Part shown: positions 26,906-36,701 of the stretch, in pieces
Layout of the letters: every line of letters begins with the position of its first letter
Position numbering within the stretch: the first letter of the stretch is position 1
NCBI RefSeq assembly: GCF_029382225.1
Contig: NZ_JARLTC010000002.1
Location: forward strand, 496,001 to 560,000
Direction: 5' to 3'
Source: Spongiactinospora sp. TRM90649
Lineage (GTDB): Bacteria > Actinomycetota > Actinomycetes > Streptosporangiales > Streptosporangiaceae
Length of the DNA: 64,000 nt
Translations under genes and position numbers: made by a program
Notes under the pieces: generated by a model
Told to the model about the DNA's origin: nothing
Databases searched by the model: none
Seen by the model: the letters and a program-made list of their open reading frames with translations, nothing else

Positions 26906-26942
26906 CCCCCGGCCTGCGCCTTCGATCGAATGGAGTGACTAG

Positions 26943-27659
26943 ATGACCACCGTCGCCGGTATCAGTTACCGGATGGTCGTCGGCCGCCGCCGGATCTGGC
27001 TCATGCTGCTGCTCCCGGCCGGGCTCATCGCGCTGGCCGTACTGCTGCGCCTGATCGACAGCGCCGACGAGCGCTCCGCCGTCATGCTCCTGCAGGTCTT
27101 CGGCGTGGGCACGATGCTCCCCCTGCTCGGCCTGATCGCGGGCACCGGGGTGATCGGCCCCGAGATCGACGACGGCACCATCGTGCACCTGCTGTCCAAG
27201 CCGATCTCCCGCCCGGCCATCGCCGCCACCAAGTTCCTCGTCGCGTCCTCGCTGCTCGCGGTCTTCGGGGCCATCCCGACGTTCATCGCCGGGTACCTGC
27301 TCGTCCGCGGCGACTCCGGCATCGCCCTCGGCTTCGCCATCGGGGCGTTCGTCGGCGGCATCGTCTACGTGGCGCTCTTCCTGCTGCTCGGGGTCGTCAC
27401 CAAGCACGCCGTGGCCATCGGCATCGCCTACGCCCTCATCTGGGAGAGCGTGGTCGGCAACTTCGTGCCCGGCGCCCGCAACTTCTCCATCCAGCAGTGG
27501 GCCCAGACCATCGCCTACCAGTTCAACGACTCCATCTTCTTCGCCAAGCCCAGCGTCGGCACCGGCTTCGCCGTCACCGCCATCGTCCTGGTCACCGTCG
27601 GCACGGTCGTCTGGTCCGGCCAGCGCCTCCGCTCCTTCGCCCTCACCGGCGACGAGTGA
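26943..27659 (+). CDS. ABC transporter permease subunit (second pair)
   Basis: The 238-residue ABC-2 type membrane protein has about six helices (IWLMLLLPAGLIALAVLLRL, LGFAIGAFVGGIVYVALFLL and others). GPEIDDGTIVHLLSKPISRP is the conserved cytoplasmic loop of this permease type. A GGAG site lies 8 nt before the ATG. It is the last gene of the four-gene ABC operon, 37 bp after the second ATPase. Confidence 0.93.
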   Translation: MTTVAGISYRMVVGRRRIWLMLLLPAGLIALAVLLRLIDSADERSAVMLLQVFGVGTMLPLLGLIAGTGVIGPEIDDGTIVHLLSKPISRPAIAATKFLVASSLLAVFGAIPTFIAGYLLVRGDSGIALGFAIGAFVGGIVYVALFLLLGVVTKHAVAIGIAYALIWESVVGNFVPGARNFSIQQWAQTIAYQFNDSIFFAKPSVGTGFAVTAIVLVTVGTVVWSGQRLRSFALTGDE

Positions 27660-27708
27660 CGCGTACCCGGCCGTGGAGGCCGGGGGGTGCCGGGGAATGC
27701 CGGGGTGT

Positions 27709-28752
27709 TCAGTGCCGTCGCTCCGCGCTGCGGTAGACGCTCGGTGTCACGCCTTCGACCCGCCGGAACGTACGGCGCAGCGCACGCACGTCGCTGTAGC
27801 CGACCCTGACGGCGATCGCGTCGACACCGAGGCCGGTCTCGCGCAACAGCCGCGCGCCCTCCAGGTGCCGGACGTGTTCGAGCTGGTCGCGCCAGGTGGT
27901 GCCCTCCTCGTGGAGGCGGCGCTGCAGCGTCCGGGGACTCATCGCCAGCCGCCGGGCGACGCGCTCCAAGGTCGGCCCGCCCTGCCGGAAGGCCTCGGCG
28001 ATCTCCCCGTGCACCCTGTCCAGCCAGCGGAGGACGGGGCGCGCCGTGACGATCGAGGTCTCGACGAACTCCTCCATGATCGCGAAAAGGGTCGGGTCCG
28101 CCTCGGGCAGCGGCGCGGACCAGTCCGCCTGATCGAAGACGATCGCGTTCTCACCCGCGCCGAAGTCGATCCCGGACGTGCCGAAGGACTCGATCAGGTG
28201 TGCGCGATCGCCCCGCGCCCGGTGTGCGAACCTGACGCTCTCAGGCGTGAGCCTGCGGCCCGTGGCGGCTCGCGCCTCTTGGAGGATGAGCCCGAGCGCG
28301 AGCTCGGAGATCAGCGGCGCACCGGGGAAGTCGGGGAACGGGACGCGGTAGCCGACCCGTACGCGCCCGTCCTCGCCCTCGGTGATGGCCACGCTTTCCA
28401 TCGGATCCCGGATTGCGGCCAGCCTCCGGGCCGCGGCCACGACGGCGCCGCCCAGGGTGGGCGCGCTCTTCCACAGGTAGTCCCAGGCGTACAGATCGCC
28501 GCGCCGCCACAGCCCCGCCACCCGCGTGCCGCCGCCCCAAGCGTCGATCGCGCTGCCGGTGGTCTCCCAGATCTTCATCACCACGGCCGACGGGAGCCGA
28601 ATGCCGACCTTCCCCGCCGACTCGACGCCGGGGAGGCGGGCGAGGCGTTCTTCGGCCACCCCGGCCTCACGAGCCGCTTGGAGCAGCAGCCGCAGGAGAT
28701 AGGGCGGTGTCGTCCCGCGGTGCGGCGAGCCCGAGTCTGTCACTTGCTTCAC
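27709..28752 (-). CDS. AraC family transcriptional regulator
   Basis: This 347-residue regulator has an N-terminal arabinose-binding-type domain of the OruR/ArgR kind (SAPTLGGAVVAAARRLAAI, then VRFAHRARGD) and a C-terminal double helix-turn-helix (LERVARRLAMSPRTLQRRLH, then GYSDVRALRRTFRRVEGVTP). The GTG start has a weak ribosome site. It is divergent from the SGNH esterase gene and may control it; the effector is unknown. Confidence 0.93.
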   Translation of the reverse strand: MKQVTDSGSPHRGTTPPYLLRLLLQAAREAGVAEERLARLPGVESAGKVGIRLPSAVVMKIWETTGSAIDAWGGGTRVAGLWRRGDLYAWDYLWKSAPTLGGAVVAAARRLAAIRDPMESVAITEGEDGRVRVGYRVPFPDFPGAPLISELALGLILQEARAATGRRLTPESVRFAHRARGDRAHLIESFGTSGIDFGAGENAIVFDQADWSAPLPEADPTLFAIMEEFVETSIVTARPVLRWLDRVHGEIAEAFRQGGPTLERVARRLAMSPRTLQRRLHEEGTTWRDQLEHVRHLEGARLLRETGLGVDAIAVRVGYSDVRALRRTFRRVEGVTPSVYRSAERRH

Positions 28753-28944
28753 CTCAGATGATCCGGTCTGGCGTGATTCGGCCCCTCGGTTGACGTGTCC
28801 TGGTCTGTCGCCACCTGCGCATCCCTTTTAGGGTGAGGACCCAGTAAACGAGTAGCACCGCATTTCTGGCGCTCTGCGGTCTAATCAACCGATGCGCTTA
28901 CTAGTCGTTTCAGACCCCGCCTCTTTCGCATCAGAGGAGTTGCC

Positions 28945-30225
28945 ATGTTCGTTCGCCGCGTGATCGCCGTGGTCGCGGCCGGCGTGACGGCGGCGTGCCT
29001 GTGCGCGCCGTCCGCGAGCGCCACCAGCCGTGAGTCGGGCCGGAACTCTGGGGACTCGGGCCGGGGCCCCTGGCGGGCCGCCTGGGGAGCGGCGATGCAG
29101 CAGCCGAACGAGCTCACCCCCAACTGGGCGGAGACGGGATTCGCCGACCAGTCCGTGCGCCAGGTCGTGCGGGTGAGCGGCGGCGGCAAGACGCTCCGGA
29201 TCAGGCTCTCCAACCTGTACGGCAAGGCGCCCGTCCGGCTGGCCGGCGCCACCGTGGCCCGGGCCGGTGACGGCGCGGCCGTCCTGCCGGGCACGGTGCG
29301 ACCGCTGAGGTTCAAGCACCCCCGGATCCCGGCCGGCGGCGAACTCGTGAGCGAGCCCGCGCCTTTCCCCACCAAGGCGCTGGACCGGCTCGCGGTCACG
29401 CTGTACTTCGCCGAACCCACCGGCCCCGCGACGCAGCACGTCTCGGCCTTCCACACCACCTACCGCGCGCCGGGCGACCACCGCTTCGACACCGGCCCCG
29501 GAGCCTTCACCGAGAAGACCGAGTCGTACTACTTCCTCACCGGCGTCGAGGTGCCGGGCCGGCGCGGCACCGTGGTCACGCTGGGCGACTCGATCACCGA
29601 CGGCGCCTTCTCCAGCGTCGACGCCGAGAACACCTACGCCGACGAGCTCGCCGAGCGCCTGCGGGCATCGGGCCGCGACCTGACGGTGGTCAACGCAGGC
29701 ATCGGCGGCAACCGCGTCCTGCGCGACTCCAGGTGCTTCGGCGAGAGCGCGCAGACCAGATTCCAGCGCGACGTCCTCGACCGCCCCGGCGTCCGCACGG
29801 TGATCGTCTCCGAGGCGCTGAACGACCTGTTCGACATCCCCGGCATCGTCTTCGGCAAGGACTGCAACCGGCCCAATCCCACGCTGACCGCGGCCCAGTT
29901 GATCGAGGGCCACCGGGCGCTGATCCGGCGGGCGCACGCGCGCGGCATCCGGATCATCGGCGGCACGGTGACGCCGTTCAAGGGCAACCCCTACGGCGTG
30001 TTCACCGAGCAGGGCGAGCAGGCACGCGACGGGCTCAACCGGTGGATCCTGACGAGCGGCGAGTACGACGGGGTCGTCGACTTCGCCGGAGTCCTCGCGG
30101 ACCCCGCCGACCCCGACCGGCTCAACCCGATCTACGACGGCACCCCGGCACTGCGCGACGCCGTACACCCCAACGACGCCGGCTTCCGCGCGATGGCCGA
30201 GGCCGTCGACCTGACCGACCTGTAG
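28945..30225 (+). CDS. Secreted SGNH/GDSL hydrolase (esterase/lipase type)
   Basis: The 426-residue precursor has a Sec signal (MFVRRVIAVVAAGVTAACLC, then APSASA). The catalytic block I is VVTLGDSITDG with Ser216. Block III is IGGNRVL, and block V is DAVHPNDAGFR near the C-terminus. An N-terminal beta domain of about 170 residues precedes the SGNH fold, as in rhamnogalacturonan or lipid esterases of actinomycetes. GAGGAG precedes the ATG. It is a likely extracellular deacylase; the substrate is not deducible. Confidence 0.94.
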   Translation: MFVRRVIAVVAAGVTAACLCAPSASATSRESGRNSGDSGRGPWRAAWGAAMQQPNELTPNWAETGFADQSVRQVVRVSGGGKTLRIRLSNLYGKAPVRLAGATVARAGDGAAVLPGTVRPLRFKHPRIPAGGELVSEPAPFPTKALDRLAVTLYFAEPTGPATQHVSAFHTTYRAPGDHRFDTGPGAFTEKTESYYFLTGVEVPGRRGTVVTLGDSITDGAFSSVDAENTYADELAERLRASGRDLTVVNAGIGGNRVLRDSRCFGESAQTRFQRDVLDRPGVRTVIVSEALNDLFDIPGIVFGKDCNRPNPTLTAAQLIEGHRALIRRAHARGIRIIGGTVTPFKGNPYGVFTEQGEQARDGLNRWILTSGEYDGVVDFAGVLADPADPDRLNPIYDGTPALRDAVHPNDAGFRAMAEAVDLTDL

Positions 30226-30478
30226 GCACCGGCCTCGGCCGGCGGAACCTGGCCCACCGGGCCCGTGACCGAGGACCATGACCACCGCTGACTGAACCGG
30301 CTGCTCTCGCCAAGTCCCCCGGCGCTCGGGCTGGGCTTCGGGGGAAGCCCGCACGAGGCGGCGGCCCGCACAGCCGTGGACGCGCCATTCCCATCGACCC
30401 GACCGACATCCCCACCCCACCCGCCCCACCGACCTCCGCCGCCCTCGTCACCTCCACCGAAGGGCGTCGACCATCCGG

Positions 30479-32062
30479 CTAGCTGTATGCGAACAGGTCC
30501 CGCCGGATGCCCGCCGCCTTGAAGAGGTGGTCGCGCGATGCTTCCAGCTCGCGTCGCAGGCGGCTGAGGTCCACGTTGAGCAGCCGTCCCCGCCACTTAC
30601 GGACCTCGCCCGCGACGATCACCGTCTCAACGTTGGTGCGGTCCATCAGCGAGACCACCGCCCCCGGCACACTGTTGAGCGGGGCCACGTTGAGCGCGGT
30701 GGCGTCGAGCAGGACGATGTCGGCCTGCTTGCCGGGCGTGAGCGTCCCGGTCCTGCCGCCGAGCCCGAGGTGCTCGGCGCCGACGATGGTCCCGTATCGA
30801 AGCACGTCGCGGACGTTGAGGAGCTCAGGCGTGCCCTTGGCCGGCGTCGGCCAGTTGGTCGGCGGCACGCCCTCGCCCTGATCCAGCACCATCTGGTTGA
30901 CGACCATCCGCTGCATGCTCATCGCGGAGCGCATCAGCGTGAACGGGTCCGCGGCCATCGTCGTCTCGACGTCGGAGCTCAGCGAAGGCTCCATGCCGAG
31001 CTCCTGCATCTTGAGGATCGGCGGTGTACCGTGCCGCATGACCATCTCGATCGGTACGGCGAGCGAGACCTGAGCGCCGGCGTCCCGGAACCTCTTCCAG
31101 GTCTGGTCGGACATGCCGGTCATGTGGATGAAAAGGTTGTCCGGCCCTACCTGGACTCCGCCGATGCCCTCGGCGACGTCGTCGAAAACGGGCCGCATCC
31201 CCCATGAGCCGACCGAGTGTGCGGCGATCTTCACATCCAGCTCGCGGGCGATCGCCCAGGACCGGGTGTACACCTCCCTGCCGAGGTGGAGTTCGCCGCC
31301 CATGACCATGCTCACCAGTTGGTCGTCCGAGGAGAACCACCGATCTCTGATGCGGCGGGCGTCTTCCGGATACCGGGCTCCGGCGCGGCCGTCGCCCTCG
31401 AAGAAGCCGAACGCGGCACGCCGCCCGGTGTCGATCAACGCCTGGATCGCCGCGTCGGTGTGTTCCGGGGAGTGGTGGATCTGCGACACGTCGAGCACCG
31501 TGGTGACACCCGCGTCAAGCTGCGAGAGTCCGGCGAACAGTTCATTGATGTAGACGTCCTGCGGCCGGTACACGCGCGCGAATCCCTGGAGAATGTGCTG
31601 GCCATAGTTCGGGAACGCGCTCGGCGATCCCGAGCCGTCGTCGAGTAGCAGGCCATTGGCAAGGAACGCGCGCTCAGCCGTCTCGAACAAATGGTGGTGC
31701 GTGTCCACGAAACCTGGCATGACAATGCGCCCGCGTGCATCGATCACATCCGCGCCGGGGGCATTGACTTTACGTCCGACCGCGGCGATATTCTTGCCTT
31801 CGACCAGAACGTCGGCGACCTCGAAGTCGCCCACCTTGGGGTCCATCGACATCACCGCCCCGCCTCGGATGACGTAGCGGCGGCCCCGGCCGCCGGTGTC
31901 TGTCGGTGGTGCCTGTGCACGGTCCTGAGCCGCGGCCGGGGCCGCCGCGAGCAGGCTCGCACCCGCTGCGGCGGCCACCGTCGAGGTCTTCAGGAAATTG
32001 CGACGCGCGAATCGCGGGGCGGCGTTTTCTGGCCGCCCACTTTCGTTCTTCCGGCTGGACAT
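30479..32062 (-). CDS. Tat-exported amidohydrolase family protein
   Basis: The 527-residue protein has a twin-arginine signal (RRNFLK at 20-25, then a hydrophobic stretch to AAPAAAQ) and an amidohydrolase barrel: RIVMPGFVDTHHHLFETAE (metal ligands at 122-124), KIAAHSVGSWG and the C-terminal GTLTPGKQADIVLLD. This composite resembles chlorohydrolase/cytosine-deaminase-like subfamily members. The start at MSSRKNESGR has GGAG upstream. It is third in the operon behind pirin and the flavin reductase, 20 bp after the latter. The substrate is unknown. Confidence 0.92.
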   Translation of the reverse strand: MSSRKNESGRPENAAPRFARRNFLKTSTVAAAAGASLLAAAPAAAQDRAQAPPTDTGGRGRRYVIRGGAVMSMDPKVGDFEVADVLVEGKNIAAVGRKVNAPGADVIDARGRIVMPGFVDTHHHLFETAERAFLANGLLLDDGSGSPSAFPNYGQHILQGFARVYRPQDVYINELFAGLSQLDAGVTTVLDVSQIHHSPEHTDAAIQALIDTGRRAAFGFFEGDGRAGARYPEDARRIRDRWFSSDDQLVSMVMGGELHLGREVYTRSWAIARELDVKIAAHSVGSWGMRPVFDDVAEGIGGVQVGPDNLFIHMTGMSDQTWKRFRDAGAQVSLAVPIEMVMRHGTPPILKMQELGMEPSLSSDVETTMAADPFTLMRSAMSMQRMVVNQMVLDQGEGVPPTNWPTPAKGTPELLNVRDVLRYGTIVGAEHLGLGGRTGTLTPGKQADIVLLDATALNVAPLNSVPGAVVSLMDRTNVETVIVAGEVRKWRGRLLNVDLSRLRRELEASRDHLFKAAGIRRDLFAYS

Positions 32063-32082
32063 GCGGGTTCTCCGTAGGCTGG

Positions 32083-32661
32083 TCAAGATGCGCTGACGGC
32101 GGGGGCGGCTCGCAGGGGGGTGAGCGCGGCGCTCCAGGCGACCACCTGGCCGAGCATGGAGTCCAGTGCTTCAAAGTGGTAGTCGCCGGGCTTGAAGACG
32201 GTGAGATCTTCGAAATCCGTCATCAGGTGAAGTGCCACCTGCTGGCGTACGTCGGCCAAGAGGAGATTGCCGGCGATCGTCCGCAAATGTTCCACGGCGC
32301 GGGCGCCGCCCGCCATGCCGTACGAGACGAAGCCCACCGCTTTGTTGGCCCATTCGGCGTACAGGTAGTCGATGGCGTTCTTCAGGACGCCGGGAATACT
32401 GTGGTTGTATTCAGGCGTCACGATGACGAAGCCGTCGAATGACGCGATGGTGCTCGCCCATTGCTTGGTGTGCTCATTTTGATACATGCCGAACGCGGGC
32501 GGGAGAGGTTCGTCGAAATGGGGCAGCGGGAAGTCGCGCAGGTCGATGAGCGTGAAGGTGGCGTCGTCGCGGCGCGAGGCGTGGTCTCGCACCCAATTGG
32601 CCACCTGCTCGCTGTTTCGGGCCGGGCGGGAGCTGCCCACGATGATGCCGATACGGGTCAT
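32083..32661 (-). CDS. NAD(P)H-dependent FMN reductase
   Basis: The 192-residue flavodoxin-like enzyme has the FMN-phosphate loop IIVGSSRPARNSEQV and VIVTPEYNHSIPGVLKNAID, diagnostic of the NADPH-dependent FMN reductase (chromate or azo reductase-like) family. It starts 20 bp after the pirin stop, in a pirin-reductase-amidohydrolase operon. It may supply reduced flavin or detoxify quinones. Confidence 0.94.
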   Translation of the reverse strand: MTRIGIIVGSSRPARNSEQVANWVRDHASRRDDATFTLIDLRDFPLPHFDEPLPPAFGMYQNEHTKQWASTIASFDGFVIVTPEYNHSIPGVLKNAIDYLYAEWANKAVGFVSYGMAGGARAVEHLRTIAGNLLLADVRQQVALHLMTDFEDLTVFKPGDYHFEALDSMLGQVVAWSAALTPLRAAPAVSAS

Positions 32662-32681
32662 AACAGTCTGCTGCCTTTCTT

Positions 32682-33554
32682 TCAGATGTACTGCAGGCGG
32701 GCCTGGCGCGGGATCTGGCCGAACCCACCGCGGCGAAAGTCGCGAAAAGCCTGGTCGATCTCGGCCTGGGTGTTCATCACGAAGGGGCCGCCGATGGCGA
32801 CGTGTTCCCTGATCGGCGGTCCGCTGTACACCATCACCACGCTTCGCGTCTCCCGATCGCCCGCCTCCAGCGCGATCGAGGAGACGGGCGTGCTGGGGAC
32901 CGGGTCGGACCAGGCGATCTGGCCCGCCCGCACGGCGCGCCCGGCGATCGTGAAGCGGCCGTCCAGGACGTACAGGAACGCACGGTCGCGGCCTGGCAGG
33001 ACGTGGCTGAGGCGTCTGCCGGGCTCCAGCGTGATGATCGTGCCGCTGATGGGCCACTCGTTCGTCGCCGGCCCGGTGACGCCGTCCGCCTCGCCCGAGA
33101 TCAGGTCGATCCGGGCGCCGTCCCGCTCGATGACGGGCCGCTGTACGGCGAGCAGGTCCTGGTAGCGGGTGCCGGTCAGCTTCCGCTTTCCGGGCAGGTT
33201 GACCCAGAGCTGGAGCGTGTGCGCCCGCTCGTCGCGGAAGGCGAGCTCACGGTGGATTACGCCTTTCCCCGCGGTCATCCACTGCACGTCGCCGGTGGTC
33301 AACACGCCGGCGTTACCGGCGCTGTCGCCGTGCTCAAGAACGCCGTCCAGGACCATGGTCACGGTCTCCAGGCCGCGGTGGGGGTGCCATTCGAATCCGG
33401 GCGAGGAGAACCAGTCCTCGCTCAGCACGAGAAAGGGATCGGTCAGCTCCGGCCGCGTCGGGCTGATGATCACGCACTTGTCGTCCACCTGTGCGTCCGG
33501 CCCGAGACGCGTCTTCGTCTCGATCCGGACGACGGTGCGCTGCACGACGTCCAT
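32682..33554 (-). CDS. Pirin family protein
   Basis: The 290-residue bicupin has the pirin metal site in the N-terminal cupin (FEWHPHRGLETVTMVLDGVL, then EHGDSAGN and WMTAGKGVIHRE), whose His and Glu residues bind iron. Pirins include quercetinases and redox-sensing co-regulators. I prefer the ATG at 33554, 7-8 nt after AGAGG, over the GTG two codons upstream. It is first in an operon driven by the promoter at 33595-33622 and faces a MarR regulator. Confidence 0.94.
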   Translation of the reverse strand: MDVVQRTVVRIETKTRLGPDAQVDDKCVIISPTRPELTDPFLVLSEDWFSSPGFEWHPHRGLETVTMVLDGVLEHGDSAGNAGVLTTGDVQWMTAGKGVIHRELAFRDERAHTLQLWVNLPGKRKLTGTRYQDLLAVQRPVIERDGARIDLISGEADGVTGPATNEWPISGTIITLEPGRRLSHVLPGRDRAFLYVLDGRFTIAGRAVRAGQIAWSDPVPSTPVSSIALEAGDRETRSVVMVYSGPPIREHVAIGGPFVMNTQAEIDQAFRDFRRGGFGQIPRQARLQYI

Positions 33555-33577
33555 GGCCACGCCCTCTCACCTATCGA

Positions 33578-33623
33578 GTTGATGTGTCTACTGAAGACTA
33601 TGTCATCGAGTAGACGTGTCAAC
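33578..33623. promoter_or_regulatory. Divergent pirin/marR promoter with inverted-repeat operator
   Basis: Arms 33578-33592 and 33609-33623 form an imperfect inverted repeat (12 of 15 pairs). Within it, TTGACA (33622-33617), a 16-nt spacer and TAGTCT (33600-33595) make a strong minus-strand promoter for the pirin operon. The right arm lies just upstream of the marR -10 box. Probable autoregulated MarR site; binding is inferred. Confidence 0.65.
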
Positions 33624-33630
33624 TCACTGA

Positions 33631-33636
33631 TAGGGT
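33631..33636 (+). promoter_or_regulatory. -10 box of probable leaderless marR mRNA
   Basis: TAGGGT, 6 nt before the marR ATG. Confidence 0.5.
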
Positions 33637-33642
33637 GACCTC

Positions 33643-34104
33643 ATGGCGCAGCTTGGATTGACCGAACGCGAGCTCCGCGCATGGCGGACGTCCTTCCGGA
33701 TGGTGGAACTGCTGCGGGCTCGCATCGAGCAGCAACTGCAGGCCGACAGTGGCCTGTCCAACGCCGACTACACGGTGCTCGCGTTGCTGTCCGAAGCGCC
33801 CGACAGGCGGATGCGTTCCTACGAGCTCGGCCGGGCCGCCGGCTGGGAGAAGAGCCGCATGCACCACCAGCTCACCCGGATGAGCCGGCGAGGCCTGATC
33901 GCCCGCGAACGGTGCGGCTCTCGCGGCATCTACTCCGTGCTCACCGAGGTGGGCCTCGCCGCGCTCAAGGAAGCCGTGCCCGGCCACGCCCAAGAGGTCC
34001 GGCGCCTGTTCATCGAGCGACTCACCCCCGAAGAACTCGAGCAGTTCGCCGACCTCGCCACCAAGATTCTCAGCAACCTGGAAGCAGACCAGCCGCCCCG
34101 CTAG
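33643..34104 (+). CDS. MarR family transcriptional regulator
   Basis: The 153-residue winged-helix protein has the MarR core SNADYTVLALLSEAPDRRMR, SYELGRAAGWEKSRMHHQLT (recognition helix) and RMSRRGLIARERCGSRGIYS (wing). It faces the pirin operon across 88 bp containing an inverted repeat, so it probably represses that operon and itself. Its ligand is unknown; the reductase and pirin suggest a redox or phenolic signal. Confidence 0.94.
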   Translation: MAQLGLTERELRAWRTSFRMVELLRARIEQQLQADSGLSNADYTVLALLSEAPDRRMRSYELGRAAGWEKSRMHHQLTRMSRRGLIARERCGSRGIYSVLTEVGLAALKEAVPGHAQEVRRLFIERLTPEELEQFADLATKILSNLEADQPPR

Positions 34105-34219
34105 CCCCCGCCGGGGTGAACCCGGCGCTGGGCAGGGGCAGGCTGGGCAGGGTCAGATCCCGCCGAACCGCCTACCCCACAAGTTGCACTGAAGCGAGGC
34201 CCATGGGCCGGACACACGA

Positions 34220-34252
34220 CGACGCCCCCGAAAAAGGGCTTCGGGGGCGTCG
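34220..34252 (-). terminator. glmM operon terminator
   Basis: Perfect 13-bp arms at 34220-34232 and 34240-34252 enclose a 7-nt loop, 9 nt after the glmM stop. Confidence 0.85.
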
Positions 34253-34260
34253 GGAATGCG

Positions 34261-35664
34261 TTAGAAGCAGGTGGTGCGGACCGTTTCCGCCAGGTGGGTG
34301 GCGATTTCGTGGGCCTGGTCCTCGGAGGCGGCCTCGACCATGACGCGGATCATGGGCTCGGTGCCGCTCGGGCGGATCAGGACACGGCCGGTCTCGCCCA
34401 GGGACGCCTCGGCGCGGGCGATCTCGGCGGCCAGCTCCGCGGAGTGCGCGGCCCTGGCCTTGTCCACGCCCTTGACGTTGATCAGGACCTGCGGCAGCCG
34501 CTTCATCACCGACGCCAGCTCGGCCAGGGACTTGCCCTGCCGGGCCACCTCGGCCAGCAGGTGCAGGGACGTCAGCAGGCCGTCGCCGGTGGTGGCGTGG
34601 TCGAGCAGCAGCACGTGGCCGGACTGCTCTCCCCCGAGGTTGTACCCACCGGCCTTCATCGCCTCAAGGACGTAGCGGTCGCCGACGGCGGTCTCGATGA
34701 CGTCCAGGCCCGCGCCGCGCATGGCGATCTTGAAGCCCAGGTTCGACATGACCGTGGCCACCACGGTGTCCTTGACCAGTTCCTTCTTGGCGTGCATGGC
34801 CAGCGCCAGGATCGCCATGATCTGGTCGCCGTCCACGATCTCGCCCTCGTGGGTGACGGCGAGGCAGCGGTCGGCGTCGCCGTCGTAGGCGACTCCGAGG
34901 TCGGCCCCCCGGGACACCACGACCTGCTGGAGCCGGTCGAGGTGGGTGGAGCCGTACCCGGCGTTGATGTTGAGGCCGTCCGGCCGGGCGCCGATGGCCT
35001 CGACGTTCGCGCCCGCGCGCACCAGCGCCTCGGGTGCGACGGTGTGGGCCGCGCCGTTGGCGCAGTCCACGACCACGTTGATGCCTTCGAGGCGGACCGA
35101 CAGGGTGGTCAGCAGGTGCGAGATGTAGCGGTCGGCCTCGCCGTACGCCTCGTGGACACGGCCCACGCCCGAGCCCGCCGGGCGTTCCCACTTCTCGCCG
35201 AGCCGCTCCTCGATCTCGTTCTCCACCGCGTCGGGCAGCTTGTAGCCGCCCTTGGCGAGGAACTTGATCCCGTTGTCCGGCGCGGGATTGTGCGAGGCGG
35301 ACAGCATGATGCCGAGGTCGGCCCCGAGCGCCGAGGTGAGGTAGGCAACCGCGGGGGTCGGCAGCACGCCGAGCCGCAGCACGTCCACCCCCGAGGAGGC
35401 CAGTCCGGCGACCACCGCGGCCTCAAGGAACTCCCCCGAGGCACGCGGGTCTCTGCCCACGACCGCGACCGGGCGGGCGCGGCCGATGCTGCTGCCCGCC
35501 GCGCCCACACCGCCCATGTGGCCGTCGCCCGCGCCATTGGCGAACGCGCCCGCGTCGCCGAGGACATGCGCCGCCGCCACCGACAGCTCCATGGCGAGCT
35601 CGGCCGTGAGGTCGCGTCCCGCGACCCCACGGACCCCGTCGGTGCCGAATAGCCGGGCTGTCAA
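34261..35664 (-). CDS. glmM: Phosphoglucosamine mutase
   Basis: The 467-residue enzyme converts glucosamine-6-phosphate to the 1-phosphate for UDP-GlcNAc. The phosphoserine is Ser124 in LSASHNP, the metal loop is AYDGDADRC, and the sugar and phosphate loops GGEQSGH and [12 protein letters not shown] are present. The start is a TTG overlapping the rpsI stop (TTGA), with no strong ribosome site, so translation probably depends on rpsI. Residues 41-62 ([20 protein letters not shown]) form a Gly-rich insertion relative to typical GlmM. Confidence 0.96.
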   Translation of the reverse strand: MTARLFGTDGVRGVAGRDLTAELAMELSVAAAHVLGDAGAFANGAGDGHMGGVGAAGSSIGRARPVAVVGRDPRASGEFLEAAVVAGLASSGVDVLRLGVLPTPAVAYLTSALGADLGIMLSASHNPAPDNGIKFLAKGGYKLPDAVENEIEERLGEKWERPAGSGVGRVHEAYGEADRYISHLLTTLSVRLEGINVVVDCANGAAHTVAPEALVRAGANVEAIGARPDGLNINAGYGSTHLDRLQQVVVSRGADLGVAYDGDADRCLAVTHEGEIVDGDQIMAILALAMHAKKELVKDTVVATVMSNLGFKIAMRGAGLDVIETAVGDRYVLEAMKAGGYNLGGEQSGHVLLLDHATTGDGLLTSLHLLAEVARQGKSLAELASVMKRLPQVLINVKGVDKARAAHSAELAAEIARAEASLGETGRVLIRPSGTEPMIRVMVEAASEDQAHEIATHLAETVRTTCF

Positions 35665-36182
35665 CGCTTGCTGTACTGAGGAGCCTTACGGGCCTTCTTC
35701 AGGCCGTACTTCTTGCGCTCCTTCTCCCGCGCGTCGCGAGTCAGGAAGCCGGCCTTCTTCAGCGGCGGGCGGTTGGTGTCCACGTCGAGCACGGACAGCG
35801 CGCGGGCCAGGCCCATGCGCAGCGCACCGGCCTGGCCGGTCACGCCGCCGCCGTCGATCCGCGCCACGACGTCGAACTGCTCCTCGGCGCCGAGCGTGAC
35901 GAACGGCTCGTTGACGATCTGCTGGTGGACCTTGTTCGGGAAGTAGGTGTCCAGCGAGCGCCCGTTGATCTTCCACTTGCCGGTGCCCGGCACGATGCGT
36001 ACGCGCGCGACGGCCTCCTTGCGACGCCCGGTGCCGTACGAGTTGCCCGTGGTGATGGGCTTGCGAACGGGCGCGTCGCCGCCGGGGGCGGACTCGCTGG
36101 TGTACTCGGTCGGGAAGTCCTCGCCGGAGAATTCCTCCAGCTCGCCCTCGACGGGCGTCTCGACACCGGTGGGCTCAGCCAC
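35661..36182 (-). CDS. rpsI: 30S ribosomal protein S9
   Basis: The 173-residue protein has the conserved S9 core from [14 protein letters not shown] to the C-terminal [12 protein letters not shown], whose last residues contact P-site tRNA. An acidic N-terminal extension of about 45 residues is typical of actinobacterial S9. The start is GTG with AAGGAG upstream. It follows rplM by 75 bp and is coupled to glmM. Confidence 0.97.
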   Translation of the reverse strand: MAEPTGVETPVEGELEEFSGEDFPTEYTSESAPGGDAPVRKPITTGNSYGTGRRKEAVARVRIVPGTGKWKINGRSLDTYFPNKVHQQIVNEPFVTLGAEEQFDVVARIDGGGVTGQAGALRMGLARALSVLDVDTNRPPLKKAGFLTRDAREKERKKYGLKKARKAPQYSKR

Positions 36183-36257
36183 GGTTCTCCTTCTTACTTT
36201 CGATTCTCGGCGCTTAAGGATGAAGTGCGGTGGGCTCCGCGAGCCGTTTCAGCGGCT

Positions 36258-36701
36258 CTACTGAGCGATCTGGGTGATCTCGAAGGGAACCGGCTGCTGC
36301 GCCTGGTGGGGGTGCTCGGAGCCGGCGTAGACCTTCAGCTTCTTGGCCATCTTCCGGCCGAGGGCGTTCTTCGGGAGCATTCCCTTGACCGCCTTCTCCA
36401 CCGCCCGGTCCGGACGCTTCTCCATGAGCTCGGAGTAGCTCACGGAACGAAGGCCGCCGGGGTATCCCGAGTGGCGGTACGCCTTCTTCTGCAGCAGCTT
36501 GTTGCCGCTCAGCGCGATCTTGTCCGCGTTGACGACGATGACGAAGTCGCCGGTGTCGACATGCGGCGCGAAGATCGGCTTGTGCTTACCGCGGAGCAGC
36601 GTGGCGACCTGGCTGGCCAGTCGGCCCAGCACGACGTCGGTCGCGTCGATGACGAACCACTGGCGCTGAACCTCGGCGGGCTTGGTTGAGTAGGTGCGCA
36701 C
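36258..36701 (-). CDS. rplM: 50S ribosomal protein L13
   Basis: This 147-residue L13 contains [20 protein letters not shown] and [20 protein letters not shown]. The GTG at 36701 gives the family start [15 protein letters not shown]; the longer frame to 36863 has no support. It is first in the rplM-rpsI-glmM operon, with a promoter at 36873-36902 and a leader of about 165 nt. Confidence 0.96.
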   Translation of the reverse strand: MRTYSTKPAEVQRQWFVIDATDVVLGRLASQVATLLRGKHKPIFAPHVDTGDFVIVVNADKIALSGNKLLQKKAYRHSGYPGGLRSVSYSELMEKRPDRAVEKAVKGMLPKNALGRKMAKKLKVYAGSEHPHQAQQPVPFEITQIAQ

